NCBI GenBank assembly: GCA_013821265.1
Contig: JACDHD010000002.1
Span: 1-64,000 of the forward strand
Length of the DNA stretch: 64,000 nucleotides
Reading direction: 5' to 3'
Source of the DNA: Parachlamydiaceae bacterium
GTDB lineage: Bacteria; Chlamydiota; Chlamydiia; Chlamydiales; Parachlamydiaceae
The notes beneath the pieces were generated by a model, which saw only the letters and a program-made list of their open reading frames with translations, ran no database searches and was not told the DNA's origin. How positions within the stretch are numbered: position 1 is the first letter of the stretch; each line of letters opens with the position of its first letter. Positions 17,042 to 27,129 of this stretch are shown in pieces. The translations under genes were made by a program, and so were the position numbers.

Positions 17042-18557
17042 GTTTAAAACTCCTCGTTCTATAGTTGAGAGCGGCGTAGTAATCAAATAATGGGGCAAAC
17101 ACGTTAGCAATCAAAATGGCCAGCATCACCCCTTCAGGGTACGCCGGATTAATTTCTCGAATGACAATCGTCACAATGCCGCAAAATAAGCCATATACCC
17201 ATCTTGCTGAATTTATACTTGGAGAGGATACAGGGTCTGTAGCCATGAAAACCGCTCCAAAGGCTAATCCACCCAGCAATAAATGCTTATGAGCAGGAAA
17301 TGCGTAGATGGCGGGATTCCACGCTCCGGAGGCGACTCCAAGATGCGTTGAGCCTAATTGAAAAAGTAGTGCTGTCAGATAAGCACCGATGCCCATTCCA
17401 ACAATTGTACGCCAGGAACCGATGCCTGTATAAATAAGAAAAATAGCTCCTAGTAGGCATGCAAATACAGATGTTTCACCAAGTGACCCTAAGCGATCTC
17501 CAAAGAAGAAGTTCCAATCATTATCGTGGCCGACACCATAGTTTAAGCTTGCAAAACTATAAGCATCTTCATAGTATCCAGGTGACAAACCTAGTCCACC
17601 TTGACTTGAAGGAGTCGTCACAAAGCTTTGAAGCTGTTCCTGGCTGAGTTGTCCTAAGGAGGCGTCATGTTGTCCCAAGCTATTCCATTGTTCCATTTTT
17701 GCTTGTAACTCAGGAAAAGAATTAACCTCTTTTCCAATGGTATTTGACGCGATGGCATCTACGTGAACGCGCTTAATTTCAGATGTTACATTAAAACGCG
17801 CTAGCGGTGTGGCTTGGCTATATCCATCTAAAGCTGTGGTGTGAGCATCTTGATTCATTTTAAGCAAGCTTTCACGCACAACGGTGGGATTGGATCCCAC
17901 CCATACATTGCCTGACATTTTTGCTGGGAAAGTAAAAAAGAGAAACGTGCGGCAAGCGAGTGCAGGATTGACGATGTTCATGCCTGAACCACCAAAGACT
18001 TCTTTTCCTAAAACAACTCCTGCGGAGACACCAACAGCAGCCATCCAGTAAGGAATTGTGGGAGGAAGGATGAGAGCATATAGAATACCGGTAACTAGGA
18101 AACCTTCAGAGATCTCATGCCCTCGAAACACAGCAAAAATGGCTTCCCAAATGCCTCCTACGATATATGAAATCAACACAAGTGGGAGGAATATTCCTAA
18201 ACCTTCATATAAGATGGAGAGGTAATGATTATCTTTCATGGCAAAATCAAAGTAGCCCTGAAAAGAAGTTGCCCCCTGTAAGTAATCGTTCATTAGGGTG
18301 TAATCACCGCTAGAGTACACAAATTTTTGCAGGCCTGAGTTCCAGATGGCCATAAGAATACACGGAATCAACGCGACGACGACAAGCATCATCCAGCGTT
18401 TGACATCAACAGCATCGCGAATATGAGGTCCCTTTGAAGTGTTGATAGGAGCTTCATAAAGAAACGTATCTGCGGCGGAAACGAGGGGATGAAGTTTATG
18501 AAGGGGCTTTCCTTTTTCTACTAAGGAAAGTTGAAAATCGAGCAATCGCCTTAACAT
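17019..18557 (-). CDS. nqrB: Na+-translocating NADH:quinone reductase subunit B
   Basis: NqrB is the largest membrane subunit and takes part in sodium passage and quinone reduction. The ATG at 18557 (MLRRLLDFQLSLVEKGKPLH) gives 512 residues, the usual size. A frame opening at 18698 reads through a repeat element and is rejected. FNPAL-like NPALACRTFLFFTFPAKMSG and the probable flavin site DGYSQATPLARF (usually S-G-A-T) are visible. nqrA and nqrF are not in the window; in Chlamydia they also lie apart. Confidence 0.95.
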   Translation of the reverse strand: MLRRLLDFQLSLVEKGKPLHKLHPLVSAADTFLYEAPINTSKGPHIRDAVDVKRWMMLVVVALIPCILMAIWNSGLQKFVYSSGDYTLMNDYLQGATSFQGYFDFAMKDNHYLSILYEGLGIFLPLVLISYIVGGIWEAIFAVFRGHEISEGFLVTGILYALILPPTIPYWMAAVGVSAGVVLGKEVFGGSGMNIVNPALACRTFLFFTFPAKMSGNVWVGSNPTVVRESLLKMNQDAHTTALDGYSQATPLARFNVTSEIKRVHVDAIASNTIGKEVNSFPELQAKMEQWNSLGQHDASLGQLSQEQLQSFVTTPSSQGGLGLSPGYYEDAYSFASLNYGVGHDNDWNFFFGDRLGSLGETSVFACLLGAIFLIYTGIGSWRTIVGMGIGAYLTALLFQLGSTHLGVASGAWNPAIYAFPAHKHLLLGGLAFGAVFMATDPVSSPSINSARWVYGLFCGIVTIVIREINPAYPEGVMLAILIANVFAPLFDYYAALNYRTRSFKRVRASAS

Positions 18558-18644
18558 CTGCACTCCATTCGCAATTAATGTAAGTCTCAGGCTACCAAAT
18601 TCTCTCGAAAAGTCAATACAAATTTTATAAGAAAATGACGAAAA

Positions 18645-18990
18645 GAGACGATTGCATAAGTCTTCGTTTTGTTTTTTACCACCGAGACACAGGGGCACAA
18701 ATAAGCACAGAGAGCGAGAGGGGATTGCATAGTTTTATGTGTTCTATGTAATGCTTTTCTAGCTTTTTTAAAAAGCTGAGGCTTTTTAAAAACCAGCATT
18801 CGCATGGGCTTACGCCCAAGCGAAGTATTTTTTTCATCCTACTCGTTACGTCTTTTAGCCAGATTCGAGTATTTATTCGATAACTTAACCCATTCTCAAA
18901 TTTGCAAAGTTGACCATGTGCTTTCTCGCTCTCTGTGCTTCTCTGTGCCTCTGTGTCTCGGTGGTAAAAATATAACGAACATCATTGCAA
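18645..18990. repeat. MITE-like structured repeat, copy 1
   Basis: About 345 bases with inverted arms: TTCGTTTTGTTTTTTACCACC (begins about 18663) then GAGACACAGGGGCACA..., and the reverse complement at about 18925-18980 (CTCTGTGCCTCTGTGTCTCG). Inside are a poly-A/T hairpin (TTTTTAAAAAGCTGAGGC...) and a GGGCTTACGCCC hairpin. The left end carries GAGACGATTGCATAAGTC. A co-linear copy lies at 32.04-32.40 kb with compensating changes in the inner hairpin. No transposase is inside. Confidence 0.7.
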
Positions 18991-19067
18991 CTCCTTTCCT
19001 GATTCTAGACTTTATCGCCTTAATAGGGCATCATGGTTGCTTGGGTTCTGCAAATAAGGAAGCAACC

Positions 19068-22000
19068 ATGATCAATTCAAAATGGTGGAAAGCAGGTGCC
19101 TTAATAAGTGCATTGATTCTGATTTTGATCTTGTGGCAGCCGCTTTTTAATCAGTTCGTCCAGTATTCCGTTCGCCATTACCTGCGCAAAAATTTAGGAA
19201 TCGAACTTGCTTATTCAGAAATATCGCACGAAGAGGGCTCTTGGGTATTTTATCAACCAACCTTTTCTGGAACTGTAACAGGGTCAGCTGAAAAATTTGT
19301 GGTCGATTGTTCCTGTGAGTTGTGGCGCCGTCACTTGTACCTCGATGTTCAAGTCGTGAATCCTCATTTTTCTTTATCTCAACCCCCCTCGTTAAGCGCT
19401 ACTTACGCATCTCGTCCTTTGCGTATTAAATTATTGCCTGGTTTATCCTTTTTTCAGCTTGCGGGAGTAGTGACGATTCAAGAAGGACGACTTCAACTTC
19501 CAGATTACAGTGAAGAGGCTGTTTTTAATTTGGAAGGACGCTGGCACACAAAAGAAATGAGGCACTACACAGCCTCTGTGCACATTCCCAATACTGTAGA
19601 AAATCGGTTAACTATAGATTGGCGCCAGCAGGAAACAGGGAAAAGCGACCTACATTTAGATGCCCTAAACGTGGACTGTGCAGCGTTGACAACGTTTTTT
19701 CAACAGTTGTCTTTTTTGCGAGGATGGGAAGTGCCAGAAGGGCGTGCCACAGGATATCTAGATCTGTCTGTAGATCAAAATTATAAGCCAACGATTGTGG
19801 GAAATTTACTGTGTGAAGAAATGACATGGGTACACCCAAGTCGTCGACTCTGCGGCATTGTTCCAGCTGCACGACTCTCTTTTCAACGCGGTGAGGAAGA
19901 TGTTGGAACGTTCGCATTGCTTAAACCTGCCTTTCTGGCAGTTCCTGGGCCTGATGGTGCAGCTTGGCAAATTCGCAATATTTTAGGAAATATCACTTTA
20001 AGAAATTTGCAACAAGCGACCTTTACTGTGGATGCATTGTATGATCATCATGAAAAGACACATCCTTTGCAAATCATAGGACAAGGGAATTTGCAAAGCG
20101 GAGAAATAGCGATCGATTTGCTTCTTCCCTCTACAACAGTAAAAACAGCTACAGCTCACATTGACTTGCATCCCTTAGATGCCAATCGTCACGCCATTGA
20201 TATTCAGTTGAAACATTTTATACCGCAAGATGACTGGATTACTGCAGAGGCAATTTTTTCCACTGAAGATGCGTTTACGCATGTTTCTGGGAGCGTTAAT
20301 TTGCAAGATCAGACAGTTAAAATCCCCTTTGGTTTAATTTTGGAAAATGCCCCGTCAGCCTTTTGGGATGCACACTGGATTAAACAGGGATTGGCCTTGA
20401 CAGGTTTTTCTGTAAAAGAGGGATGGTTTTCATCGGAAGAATTGCCTTTTGGTAACTACATCGAGCCTTTTGTGCCAGCAAGCATGTCACTAAATCTCGA
20501 AGGCAAAGCGCGTGTTAACGGACGTTTTGATCAAAAGAGTTTAGTGGTTGAGTATGCACTAGAACAATTTACATTGAAGCATCCGGCATTTTTCTTAGAA
20601 ATGCCTTCTAAAAGCTCCTCAGATAGAGCTGATTTCCCCGGAATTCATTACATCGACTTTGAAAGTGGATCTCACGGAGGAGTCCTGATTGCCTCAGAAG
20701 CAGTTTTTGGAACAAAAAATCGCGCTCTAACGTTTACAGATGTGCATTCTCAGGTTTTTATTGGACAGCATTCCATCTATGTCTCAGATATCCAAGCTTA
20801 CTGCAAAGATGTGTATGTAGATGGTGAAGTGTTGTTAGATATCAGTCGATTAAAAGAAGAGGGATTGATAATTGATGCTCACGCAGACACAATGAGCGGT
20901 CGCATTTCCCATCTGCAGGAATTGCTAAAGCAATATGAGCCAACACTTGATCTAAAGACTTGTTTTGATGGTGATCTTGCATTGCGGCAAGAGGGAGCTG
21001 ATTTGCATATGTGCATCCATCAAGGTGCCATTCAAATGGAAGGTATGCTGCATGGGGCTTTGACAGATGGGACGTTGACAAAACAAGGTTCTGATTTAAA
21101 GTTACGCGAAGTGAGTGTCGATTTCGATTACGATTTTGCACAGCGTCGACTAGACCTCTCTTCGCTACAAGGAGTTGTGTTAGTTGGAAGCTCAGGAAAT
21201 TTTGAAGAATATGCATTGGCTGGGGATTACATCTGCTTAACAGATTTAGAAACAGGTGAGATGGAGTTTGATGTTTGGGTAGGAGACCGCAATCGCGACA
21301 TCGTGCGCTTAGTCGGGGTTACTCAACCAACTCAAGCGGGCGATTTAGATTTCGTTTTGGATCACACACTTTCCCATTTTAGCAATTTGCATCCTCAACT
21401 ATTTGAGTTAACGCTTTCTTCCGACTGGAGTCAACTCTTGTGGGCCAATCTCCAATTCAACTTCGAAATGCAAACAGTCTTACAGGATTTTCAAAGATTT
21501 AGTCGAACAGGGTTGCTTTTTCTTTCGCGTCACTTGTTAACAAAACTGAATGAGCTCAAAAAGATCGAAGGAGCTGTTCAATTTAATCTAAAATATGATG
21601 ATCAAACCTCGATTCTATCCTACCATGCCCAGGCAGCCGATTTAACCTTTGGAAAGCAGCATTTTCAAAAAGGTGTTTTAACAGGAACTAAGAAAGATAA
21701 TATTTGGACAATCGATCAGTTACTTCTAGATGACGCTTCATTTGCCGCAGAATTTTTGCATGTTGGGGACACATGGAAAATCAATTTTTTAGGAGCACGT
21801 TTAGGAAATAGCTTTCTAATCGGTCTGGAAGGGGATTATACAGATCGAAATCAGGTTTTAGAAGCAAAGATAAATCTGTTTGAAGCTAATTTAAGCGAGC
21901 TTACAGAATGGCCTTCTCTTCAGGCGATCGTACTAGAATGGCAGCCAAAGGGAAAAATTACTGCTACTGGTACTATGCGGGTCTCTTTAGAGGAATCACA

Positions 22001-23306
22001 TCCAACTTTTGGCAAACCGAGCACTGTCACAGAAAATAAAGAAAGTCGCTCAGCAGCCAGCATTCATGTGGATGCAGAACTAAAATTAAATTCATACAAC
22101 CTAGCATTCAAAGAGATTTCTCTTGCAGGGATGCGACAGTTGGAGAGTCATTTTAATGTAGAAGTGAATTCTTTAGGCTTACGTGTAAGATCGGAATGGA
22201 ACGTTCAGCAAGCCCCACTTTTTGTCACTCTTCAATCTTCGTTTCCTTTAATGCGTGAAGGCGATTTACTGTTGCACACTGATGCAAATGGACAATCACA
22301 AGAAACGATAAAAATCCATTGGCAACGCTTCCCTGAAGGTTTTGTGGTGCGGAGTATTGAGGGTGAAATTTACGGAATGCAGGCGCAATTAAAAAATGCC
22401 ATTCTCAATCCATCAAAGGAAATGGAATTGGTGGGAGAGGTGAAAATAGATCCTTCCAAGGCTTCCTTATGTATTCCTAAAGCACTGAAATCTGCTTTTG
22501 GAGATTGGCTGTTGAAAGGCGTTTACGCCTTAAAAGGTACCTGGACCCTATTACCGCGTTATATACTCTCCTGGCAAGAAAAACACAACTTTTCAGGTAT
22601 ACTGGAAGGCAAGGAGTGTTTATTAGGAGGGTATCTTGCAGATCACCTAACAGCTGATTTAAGCTACAGCGCAACAGACATATCTTTAGCCAATGTTCAT
22701 ATTAAAGATGTGGCAGGGCAAATGTCGGCAGTTAGTATGCAATTTAGTAGAAATCCAGCCAACACTTGGTTGTTGACGATTCCATCATTAACCATTAAAG
22801 ATTTTAATCCGCAGCATATGCGAACGCAGAAATCTGCTGATGAATCAGGTGAAAATACCTTTACTATCTGTAAACTGGAACTGGAAAATTTGACAGGTTC
22901 CTTGCAAGATCCTGGGACATTTACAGGGGAAGGTAAATTGCACTGGACCAATACTCAAAAGCGTAAAACAGATAAGTCATTTTGGAAAGTTCCAAGTGAG
23001 ATAGCGAGCAGTACAGGTTTAGATTTTGTGGCTTTAAACCCTGTTGTAGGCACAGTGCATTTTGCGATAGCGGATCGACGTGTCTACTTGAACAAATTTA
23101 AGGAGATGTACAGCGCTGGAAAATTGTCTAAATTCTTTATTCCTAAGGAGGCTACAGAGCCATCTTATGTAGATTTTGATGGAAATGTAAGCATTCAAGT
23201 GCGTATGCGGCAATACAATTTGCTATTTAAATTAGCAGAATTGTTTGTGGTGCATGTGACGGGTACCTGGCAAAACCCTGTGTATAACATCCAGCCAGCG
23301 AAGTAG
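19068..23306 (+). CDS. Giant AsmA/TamB-like membrane-anchored protein
   Basis: This is a 1412-residue protein. The ATG at 19068 has AAGGA seven bases upstream; the frame also opens at 18804, but that part translates a repeat. A single N-terminal membrane segment (WWKAGALISALILILILWQP) is followed by a very long beta-rich periplasmic region. The C-terminus reads VDFDGNVSIQVRMRQYNLLF...LFVVHVTGTWQNPVYNI, the typical ending of AsmA-like proteins. Members of this superfamily form lipid-transporting bridges or help outer-membrane assembly. Low-complexity repeats and large size agree with a bridge-like protein; the exact family is not certain. Confidence 0.65.
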   Translation: MINSKWWKAGALISALILILILWQPLFNQFVQYSVRHYLRKNLGIELAYSEISHEEGSWVFYQPTFSGTVTGSAEKFVVDCSCELWRRHLYLDVQVVNPHFSLSQPPSLSATYASRPLRIKLLPGLSFFQLAGVVTIQEGRLQLPDYSEEAVFNLEGRWHTKEMRHYTASVHIPNTVENRLTIDWRQQETGKSDLHLDALNVDCAALTTFFQQLSFLRGWEVPEGRATGYLDLSVDQNYKPTIVGNLLCEEMTWVHPSRRLCGIVPAARLSFQRGEEDVGTFALLKPAFLAVPGPDGAAWQIRNILGNITLRNLQQATFTVDALYDHHEKTHPLQIIGQGNLQSGEIAIDLLLPSTTVKTATAHIDLHPLDANRHAIDIQLKHFIPQDDWITAEAIFSTEDAFTHVSGSVNLQDQTVKIPFGLILENAPSAFWDAHWIKQGLALTGFSVKEGWFSSEELPFGNYIEPFVPASMSLNLEGKARVNGRFDQKSLVVEYALEQFTLKHPAFFLEMPSKSSSDRADFPGIHYIDFESGSHGGVLIASEAVFGTKNRALTFTDVHSQVFIGQHSIYVSDIQAYCKDVYVDGEVLLDISRLKEEGLIIDAHADTMSGRISHLQELLKQYEPTLDLKTCFDGDLALRQEGADLHMCIHQGAIQMEGMLHGALTDGTLTKQGSDLKLREVSVDFDYDFAQRRLDLSSLQGVVLVGSSGNFEEYALAGDYICLTDLETGEMEFDVWVGDRNRDIVRLVGVTQPTQAGDLDFVLDHTLSHFSNLHPQLFELTLSSDWSQLLWANLQFNFEMQTVLQDFQRFSRTGLLFLSRHLLTKLNELKKIEGAVQFNLKYDDQTSILSYHAQAADLTFGKQHFQKGVLTGTKKDNIWTIDQLLLDDASFAAEFLHVGDTWKINFLGARLGNSFLIGLEGDYTDRNQVLEAKINLFEANLSELTEWPSLQAIVLEWQPKGKITATGTMRVSLEESHPTFGKPSTVTENKESRSAASIHVDAELKLNSYNLAFKEISLAGMRQLESHFNVEVNSLGLRVRSEWNVQQAPLFVTLQSSFPLMREGDLLLHTDANGQSQETIKIHWQRFPEGFVVRSIEGEIYGMQAQLKNAILNPSKEMELVGEVKIDPSKASLCIPKALKSAFGDWLLKGVYALKGTWTLLPRYILSWQEKHNFSGILEGKECLLGGYLADHLTADLSYSATDISLANVHIKDVAGQMSAVSMQFSRNPANTWLLTIPSLTIKDFNPQHMRTQKSADESGENTFTICKLELENLTGSLQDPGTFTGEGKLHWTNTQKRKTDKSFWKVPSEIASSTGLDFVALNPVVGTVHFAIADRRVYLNKFKEMYSAGKLSKFFIPKEATEPSYVDFDGNVSIQVRMRQYNLLFKLAELFVVHVTGTWQNPVYNIQPAK

Positions 23307-23331
23307 ATATGTTCTATTAAAAAAGGAAGAA

Positions 23332-23711
23332 TCACATGATAGGCAGGATCGCCTTCGGCGACAGGATGAGAAATAGACTTATATGTTTTCCAGATCCTTG
23401 TAGATGTGAAAACTGTGTTACAAAAGACCATCTTTCTACCTCTGCGCCTTTGCGTCTTTGCGTTGAAAATATGTTTTTGAAATGGTGTCTTGAATGGATT
23501 TTACTGTTCTGAATTTTTTTCAACGCAAAGACGCAAAGGCGCAAAGAGCGATGCCAAGCAACTGAGAGAAGAAGATTACTATAGACATTTGAGCTAAGGA
23601 CAATATTCATTCTATATTCTTGCTCATCTTGTCGCCGAAGGCGATCCTGCCTCTCTTGTTATTCTTATTCTAAATGTTTTCCAAAGGTTTGACTTATGCA
23701 ATTGTCTCAAT
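23332..23711. repeat. Nested inverted repeats (outer GGCAGGATCGCC, inner CGCAAAGACGCAAAGGCGC)
   Basis: Outer arms: GGCAGGATCGCCTTCGGCGA at about 23342 and its reverse complement at about 23633-23653. Inner arms: GCGCCTTTGCGTCTTTGCGT at about 23444-23463 and ACGCAAAGACGCAAAGGCGC at about 23523-23542, with a 59-base AT-rich middle. An ACTTATGCAATTGTCTCA motif (about 23694) follows. The element fills the gap between the 3' ends of the AsmA-like and prpD genes. Confidence 0.7.
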
Positions 23712-23751
23712 CAGACCAATTCTTAGTCCATTCTATCTATGTCTAATCTTA

Positions 23752-25149
23752 CTAAAATAAACCCAACAGTTCGTGTACAGACATTTTAATTAACCTTTCA
23801 TGGTCCTGAAACAGTTCTGTGAGCTGTTTTACCTTATCTGCATCATAGTGAGACGCAATATTCTTTGTAAATTTTTCAAACAGCAAAGGAACAGCCTCTT
23901 TACGCCTTCTGCGATGACCTAATGGATAGTTAACCTCAACAGGACCTAACTGAGATCCATCTGTAAATGTAATGGTAATGGCATTTGCGATCGATCTCTT
24001 GTCTGCGTGTAAGTACTCTTCACTGTATTGCAAACTTTCTTTTAGATGCATTTTCTGGCGCAGAAAATCAATCCTTACATCTTCTGCTGCATCATCTTCA
24101 TAATCCTCGGCTGTCAGTTTACCTTTCATAAGGGCGATCGCGACCATATACTGCAGACAGTGATCGCGATCTGCAGGATTTTGCAAAGGTCCCTTTTTAT
24201 CGATAATGCGTATCGCTGCGTTATGAGTGGTAATGTCGATGCGTGCAATATCCTCAAGTTGATCTTTGACTTTTTGATGCAGTTGTAATGCACATTCTAC
24301 GGCTGTTTGAGCATGAAATTCAGCGGGGAATGCGATTTTAAATAGGATGTTTTCCATTACATAGCTTTCTAAGGGCTGCGAAAGCGTTAGAGGCATCCCT
24401 TTCCATAAGACGTCCTGGAATCCCCATTTCGAAGCTGATAAGGCACTAGGATATCCCATTTCTCCTTGCATTGTGAACCATGCAAGTTGTAATCCACGAC
24501 GTGTCGCGTCGCCAGCTGCCCAGGATTTGCGAGATCCTGTGTTGGGAAAGTGACGATAAGTTCGAAGAGGTCCTGTATCGATCCATGCTTGTGTTAAAGC
24601 ATCGCATATTTGATTTTGTGTTGCTCCTAAAATCTTTGCTGATACTGCTGTTGAGGCTATCTTTACCAGAATAACGTGATCAAACCCCATCTTGTTAAAG
24701 CTGTTCGTTAATGCGAGAACACCTTGAATTTCATATGCCTGTATCATTGCTTGTAGCAGTTCTAGGACTGTGACTTTACGAGTTGTTTGATCGGTGTAGT
24801 CGGCAACAGCCAAAAGGCTTCCTAGATTATCTGAAGGATGTCCCCATTCTGCTGCCAGCCATGTATCGTTGTAGTCTAACCAGCGAATCATAGTGCCTAT
24901 ATTGAATGCTGCAAGAATAGGGTCTAGAGCGAAATCCGTTCCTGGAACTCTTGTCCCATTAGGGACAGTGGAATTTGGAAGAATAGGTCCCAATAGCTTG
25001 GTGCATTCAGAAAAGCGTAAAGACAAGATAGCGCATCCTAAAGCATCTGCAAGGCAAAGTCTAGCGGTCTGATACGCTTCATCACTGAAGGAAGGTGGTG
25101 TGAAGGTGTACGATGCAATTGTTTCGATAATGGGATCGTACATGGTCAT
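23752..25149 (-). CDS. prpD: MmgE/PrpD family, probable 2-methylcitrate dehydratase
   Basis: The protein has 465 residues. PrpD dehydrates 2-methylcitrate to 2-methyl-cis-aconitate in propionyl-CoA oxidation. Typical sequence: LRFSECTKLLGPILP, FNIGTMIRWLDYNDTW with the conserved aspartates, and HPSDNLGSLLAVADY. The neighbouring prpC (one base apart) and prpB make the methylcitrate assignment much firmer than the family match alone, since MmgE/PrpD proteins have other substrates. Confidence 0.9.
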   Translation of the reverse strand: MTMYDPIIETIASYTFTPPSFSDEAYQTARLCLADALGCAILSLRFSECTKLLGPILPNSTVPNGTRVPGTDFALDPILAAFNIGTMIRWLDYNDTWLAAEWGHPSDNLGSLLAVADYTDQTTRKVTVLELLQAMIQAYEIQGVLALTNSFNKMGFDHVILVKIASTAVSAKILGATQNQICDALTQAWIDTGPLRTYRHFPNTGSRKSWAAGDATRRGLQLAWFTMQGEMGYPSALSASKWGFQDVLWKGMPLTLSQPLESYVMENILFKIAFPAEFHAQTAVECALQLHQKVKDQLEDIARIDITTHNAAIRIIDKKGPLQNPADRDHCLQYMVAIALMKGKLTAEDYEDDAAEDVRIDFLRQKMHLKESLQYSEEYLHADKRSIANAITITFTDGSQLGPVEVNYPLGHRRRRKEAVPLLFEKFTKNIASHYDADKVKQLTELFQDHERLIKMSVHELLGLF

Positions 25150-25150
25150 G

Positions 25151-26278
25151 TTATCGCAGTTTGGCAGGTTTCCACTCGCGTGGTAACGGACCCGTATAAT
25201 TGCTGAGAGGGCGAATGAGCTTGTTATTTGCTCGTTGTTCCATCAGATGAGCTGACCAACCAGTGATGCGAGACATAACAAAAAGCGGAGTAAATAAAAG
25301 TGTTGGAATTTCCATAAAGTGATACGCAAGAGCGCTATAGAAGTCGAGATTTGGAAATAGCTGTTTCGTTTCCCACATAGTGTTCTCTATTTGTTCGGCT
25401 ATCGCCAGTAATCTAAAGTGTTGTTCTGTTTTTGCGAGTCTTTTCGCCCATGCTTTAATGACAGCAGAACGTGGATCGGAGGTGGTATAGACGCGGTGTC
25501 CAAAGCCCATAATCAATTGCTTCTGCTCAAGCATGCGGTTGATGCCTTGGCGCGCTTCTTCTGGTGAATGGAATTGAGAGATCAGTGCCATTGCTGCTTC
25601 ATTGGCTCCGCCGTGAAGCGGCCCGCGCAAAGCGCCGATTCCGCCACAAATCGCAGAATAGAAATCGGAAAGTGTGCTTGCAATCGTACGTACGGTAAAT
25701 GTTGAGGCGTTGAATTCATGTTCTGCATACAGGATAAGTGAGGCGTCCAAGCATTGCAACGAAAGATCATCTGGAGCGCGATCTAATATTAAACGCAGAA
25801 TATGGCCTGCCATTGTTTCCTCCTCTGTGTTCAACACACTGCGCTTCTTGGTTTGGTGGAAGCGCATCCAGTAGAGGACAATAGAGCCTAGGCAAGCAAT
25901 GAGTCGGTCAGCTACTGCTAGTTGATCGTGCTGAGAAGATTCTGGTTCTATATTCCCCAACACAGAACAACCTGTGCGCAGAACGTCCATCATATTGCTG
26001 TTAGGAGGCAAATGCTCAAGGATGCTTTTTAAATCTGGAGGTAGATCGCGCAGGTTTTTTAATTTAGCTTGGTAAGTGATAAGTTTTTGTTGATTAGGTA
26101 ATTCTCCTCTCGTCAGCAACCATGCCACTTCTTCAAAAGAGGCGTGCGCCCCGAGGTCTTCGATAGAATATCCTCGATACAGTAGGCTCTCTTCTGCTGC
26201 ACTGCAGAGGCAAATGGCTGAGTCTCCGGCGATGATGCCAGCAAGGCCTCCCGTTTTCGGATTTTTCGCATTACTCAT
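25151..26278 (-). CDS. prpC: 2-methylcitrate synthase / citrate synthase family
   Basis: The 375-residue protein condenses propionyl-CoA (or acetyl-CoA) with oxaloacetate. The citrate-synthase signature is clear: LRGPLHGGANEAAM with a catalytic His, and MGFGHRVYTTSDPRSAVIK with the second His and Asp. The size and the N-terminus GLAGIIAGDSAICL with YRGYSIEDL fit the short type II/PrpC form. It overlaps the enoyl-CoA hydratase gene by four bases (ATGA), so the genes are coupled. Specificity for propionyl-CoA is inferred from prpD and prpB. Confidence 0.9.
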   Translation of the reverse strand: MSNAKNPKTGGLAGIIAGDSAICLCSAAEESLLYRGYSIEDLGAHASFEEVAWLLTRGELPNQQKLITYQAKLKNLRDLPPDLKSILEHLPPNSNMMDVLRTGCSVLGNIEPESSQHDQLAVADRLIACLGSIVLYWMRFHQTKKRSVLNTEEETMAGHILRLILDRAPDDLSLQCLDASLILYAEHEFNASTFTVRTIASTLSDFYSAICGGIGALRGPLHGGANEAAMALISQFHSPEEARQGINRMLEQKQLIMGFGHRVYTTSDPRSAVIKAWAKRLAKTEQHFRLLAIAEQIENTMWETKQLFPNLDFYSALAYHFMEIPTLLFTPLFVMSRITGWSAHLMEQRANNKLIRPLSNYTGPLPREWKPAKLR

Positions 26279-27051
26279 GAAGAAACCCCTGATACTTTAT
26301 GTTTTGCGATGAATGCACAGATGGCGTCTTTACTCTCTTGGGAAGCGAAACAAATGCTAAAGAGGTGGCGTTCTAATTCTAAAGCCCCTGCCAAGCTTAA
26401 ATGTTCACCGTTGTTAATGGCGCTTTTTGCATGAATGAGTGCTGCATAAGAGTGTTTGATAATTTCCTTTACACTGTCTAAACATTCTTGAAGAAGTCGA
26501 TCGGGTTCACACACTTGATTGATGATGCCTAATTTTTCTGCTGTGGCAGCAGAAAAGAGTTTGCCGCTAAAAATTAACTCCTTCGCTTGGCGCATACCGA
26601 CTGCATTAGCAAGCCTGACTGTTCCACCAAAGCTAGGAATGAGGCCGAGTGTTATTTCTGGTAGTCCTAGTTGAGCTGTGCTGCTGGCATAGGCAAAATC
26701 ACACGCCAATGCCATCTCTAGTCCTCCACCCAACGCGTATCCATTTATAGCTGCCAAGGTCAGGAAAGGAGCTGTTTCTAAGGCGTTAGCTACACGTTGA
26801 CCCATTTCGCAAAATTGCAGGAGTTGAGGGTGTGATAATACCTGCATTTCTTTGATGTCTGCTCCGGCAATAAATGCTTTTTTGCCAGCTCCAGTGAGGA
26901 TTACTGCTTTGATCTGATCCTGAGGAGCTATGACTTGGATGAAGTGCAACAATTCTTCTAAAAGATCATGATTAAGAGCGTTTAAAACGTTGGGTCGGTT
27001 AATGGTGATGGTTGCAATCTGATCGGAGTGGTCATAAGTAAGATGTTTCAT
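26275..27051 (-). CDS. Enoyl-CoA hydratase/isomerase family protein
   Basis: This is a 258-residue crotonase-fold protein. AFIAGADIKEMQVL and NGYALGGGLEMALACDFAYA form the oxyanion hole region, and the second catalytic Glu in LGLPEITLGLIPSFGGT is present, so hydratase activity on enoyl-CoA is expected. It is the first gene of a minus-strand operon with prpC and prpD. With the dehydrogenase and thiolase encoded on the other side of the repeat it could complete a beta-oxidation turn. Confidence 0.88.
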   Translation of the reverse strand: MKHLTYDHSDQIATITINRPNVLNALNHDLLEELLHFIQVIAPQDQIKAVILTGAGKKAFIAGADIKEMQVLSHPQLLQFCEMGQRVANALETAPFLTLAAINGYALGGGLEMALACDFAYASSTAQLGLPEITLGLIPSFGGTVRLANAVGMRQAKELIFSGKLFSAATAEKLGIINQVCEPDRLLQECLDSVKEIIKHSYAALIHAKSAINNGEHLSLAGALELERHLFSICFASQESKDAICAFIAKHKVSGVSS

Positions 27052-27129
27052 AAAAATTTTCTATAGCAGCAACTTGATTTAATAGGAAACGAAAGACGAA
27101 AAGAACTAAGGCAGAAGGAATCAGCTGCA

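Noticed and set aside
18557-18698. Longer nqrB start
   Set aside because: The added codons translate the CGAGACACAG repeat; the internal ATG at 18557 gives the usual protein length.
18804-19067. Extended N-terminus of the AsmA-like protein
   Set aside because: It is the translation of a repeat element; ATG 19068 has a good ribosome binding site followed by a membrane anchor.
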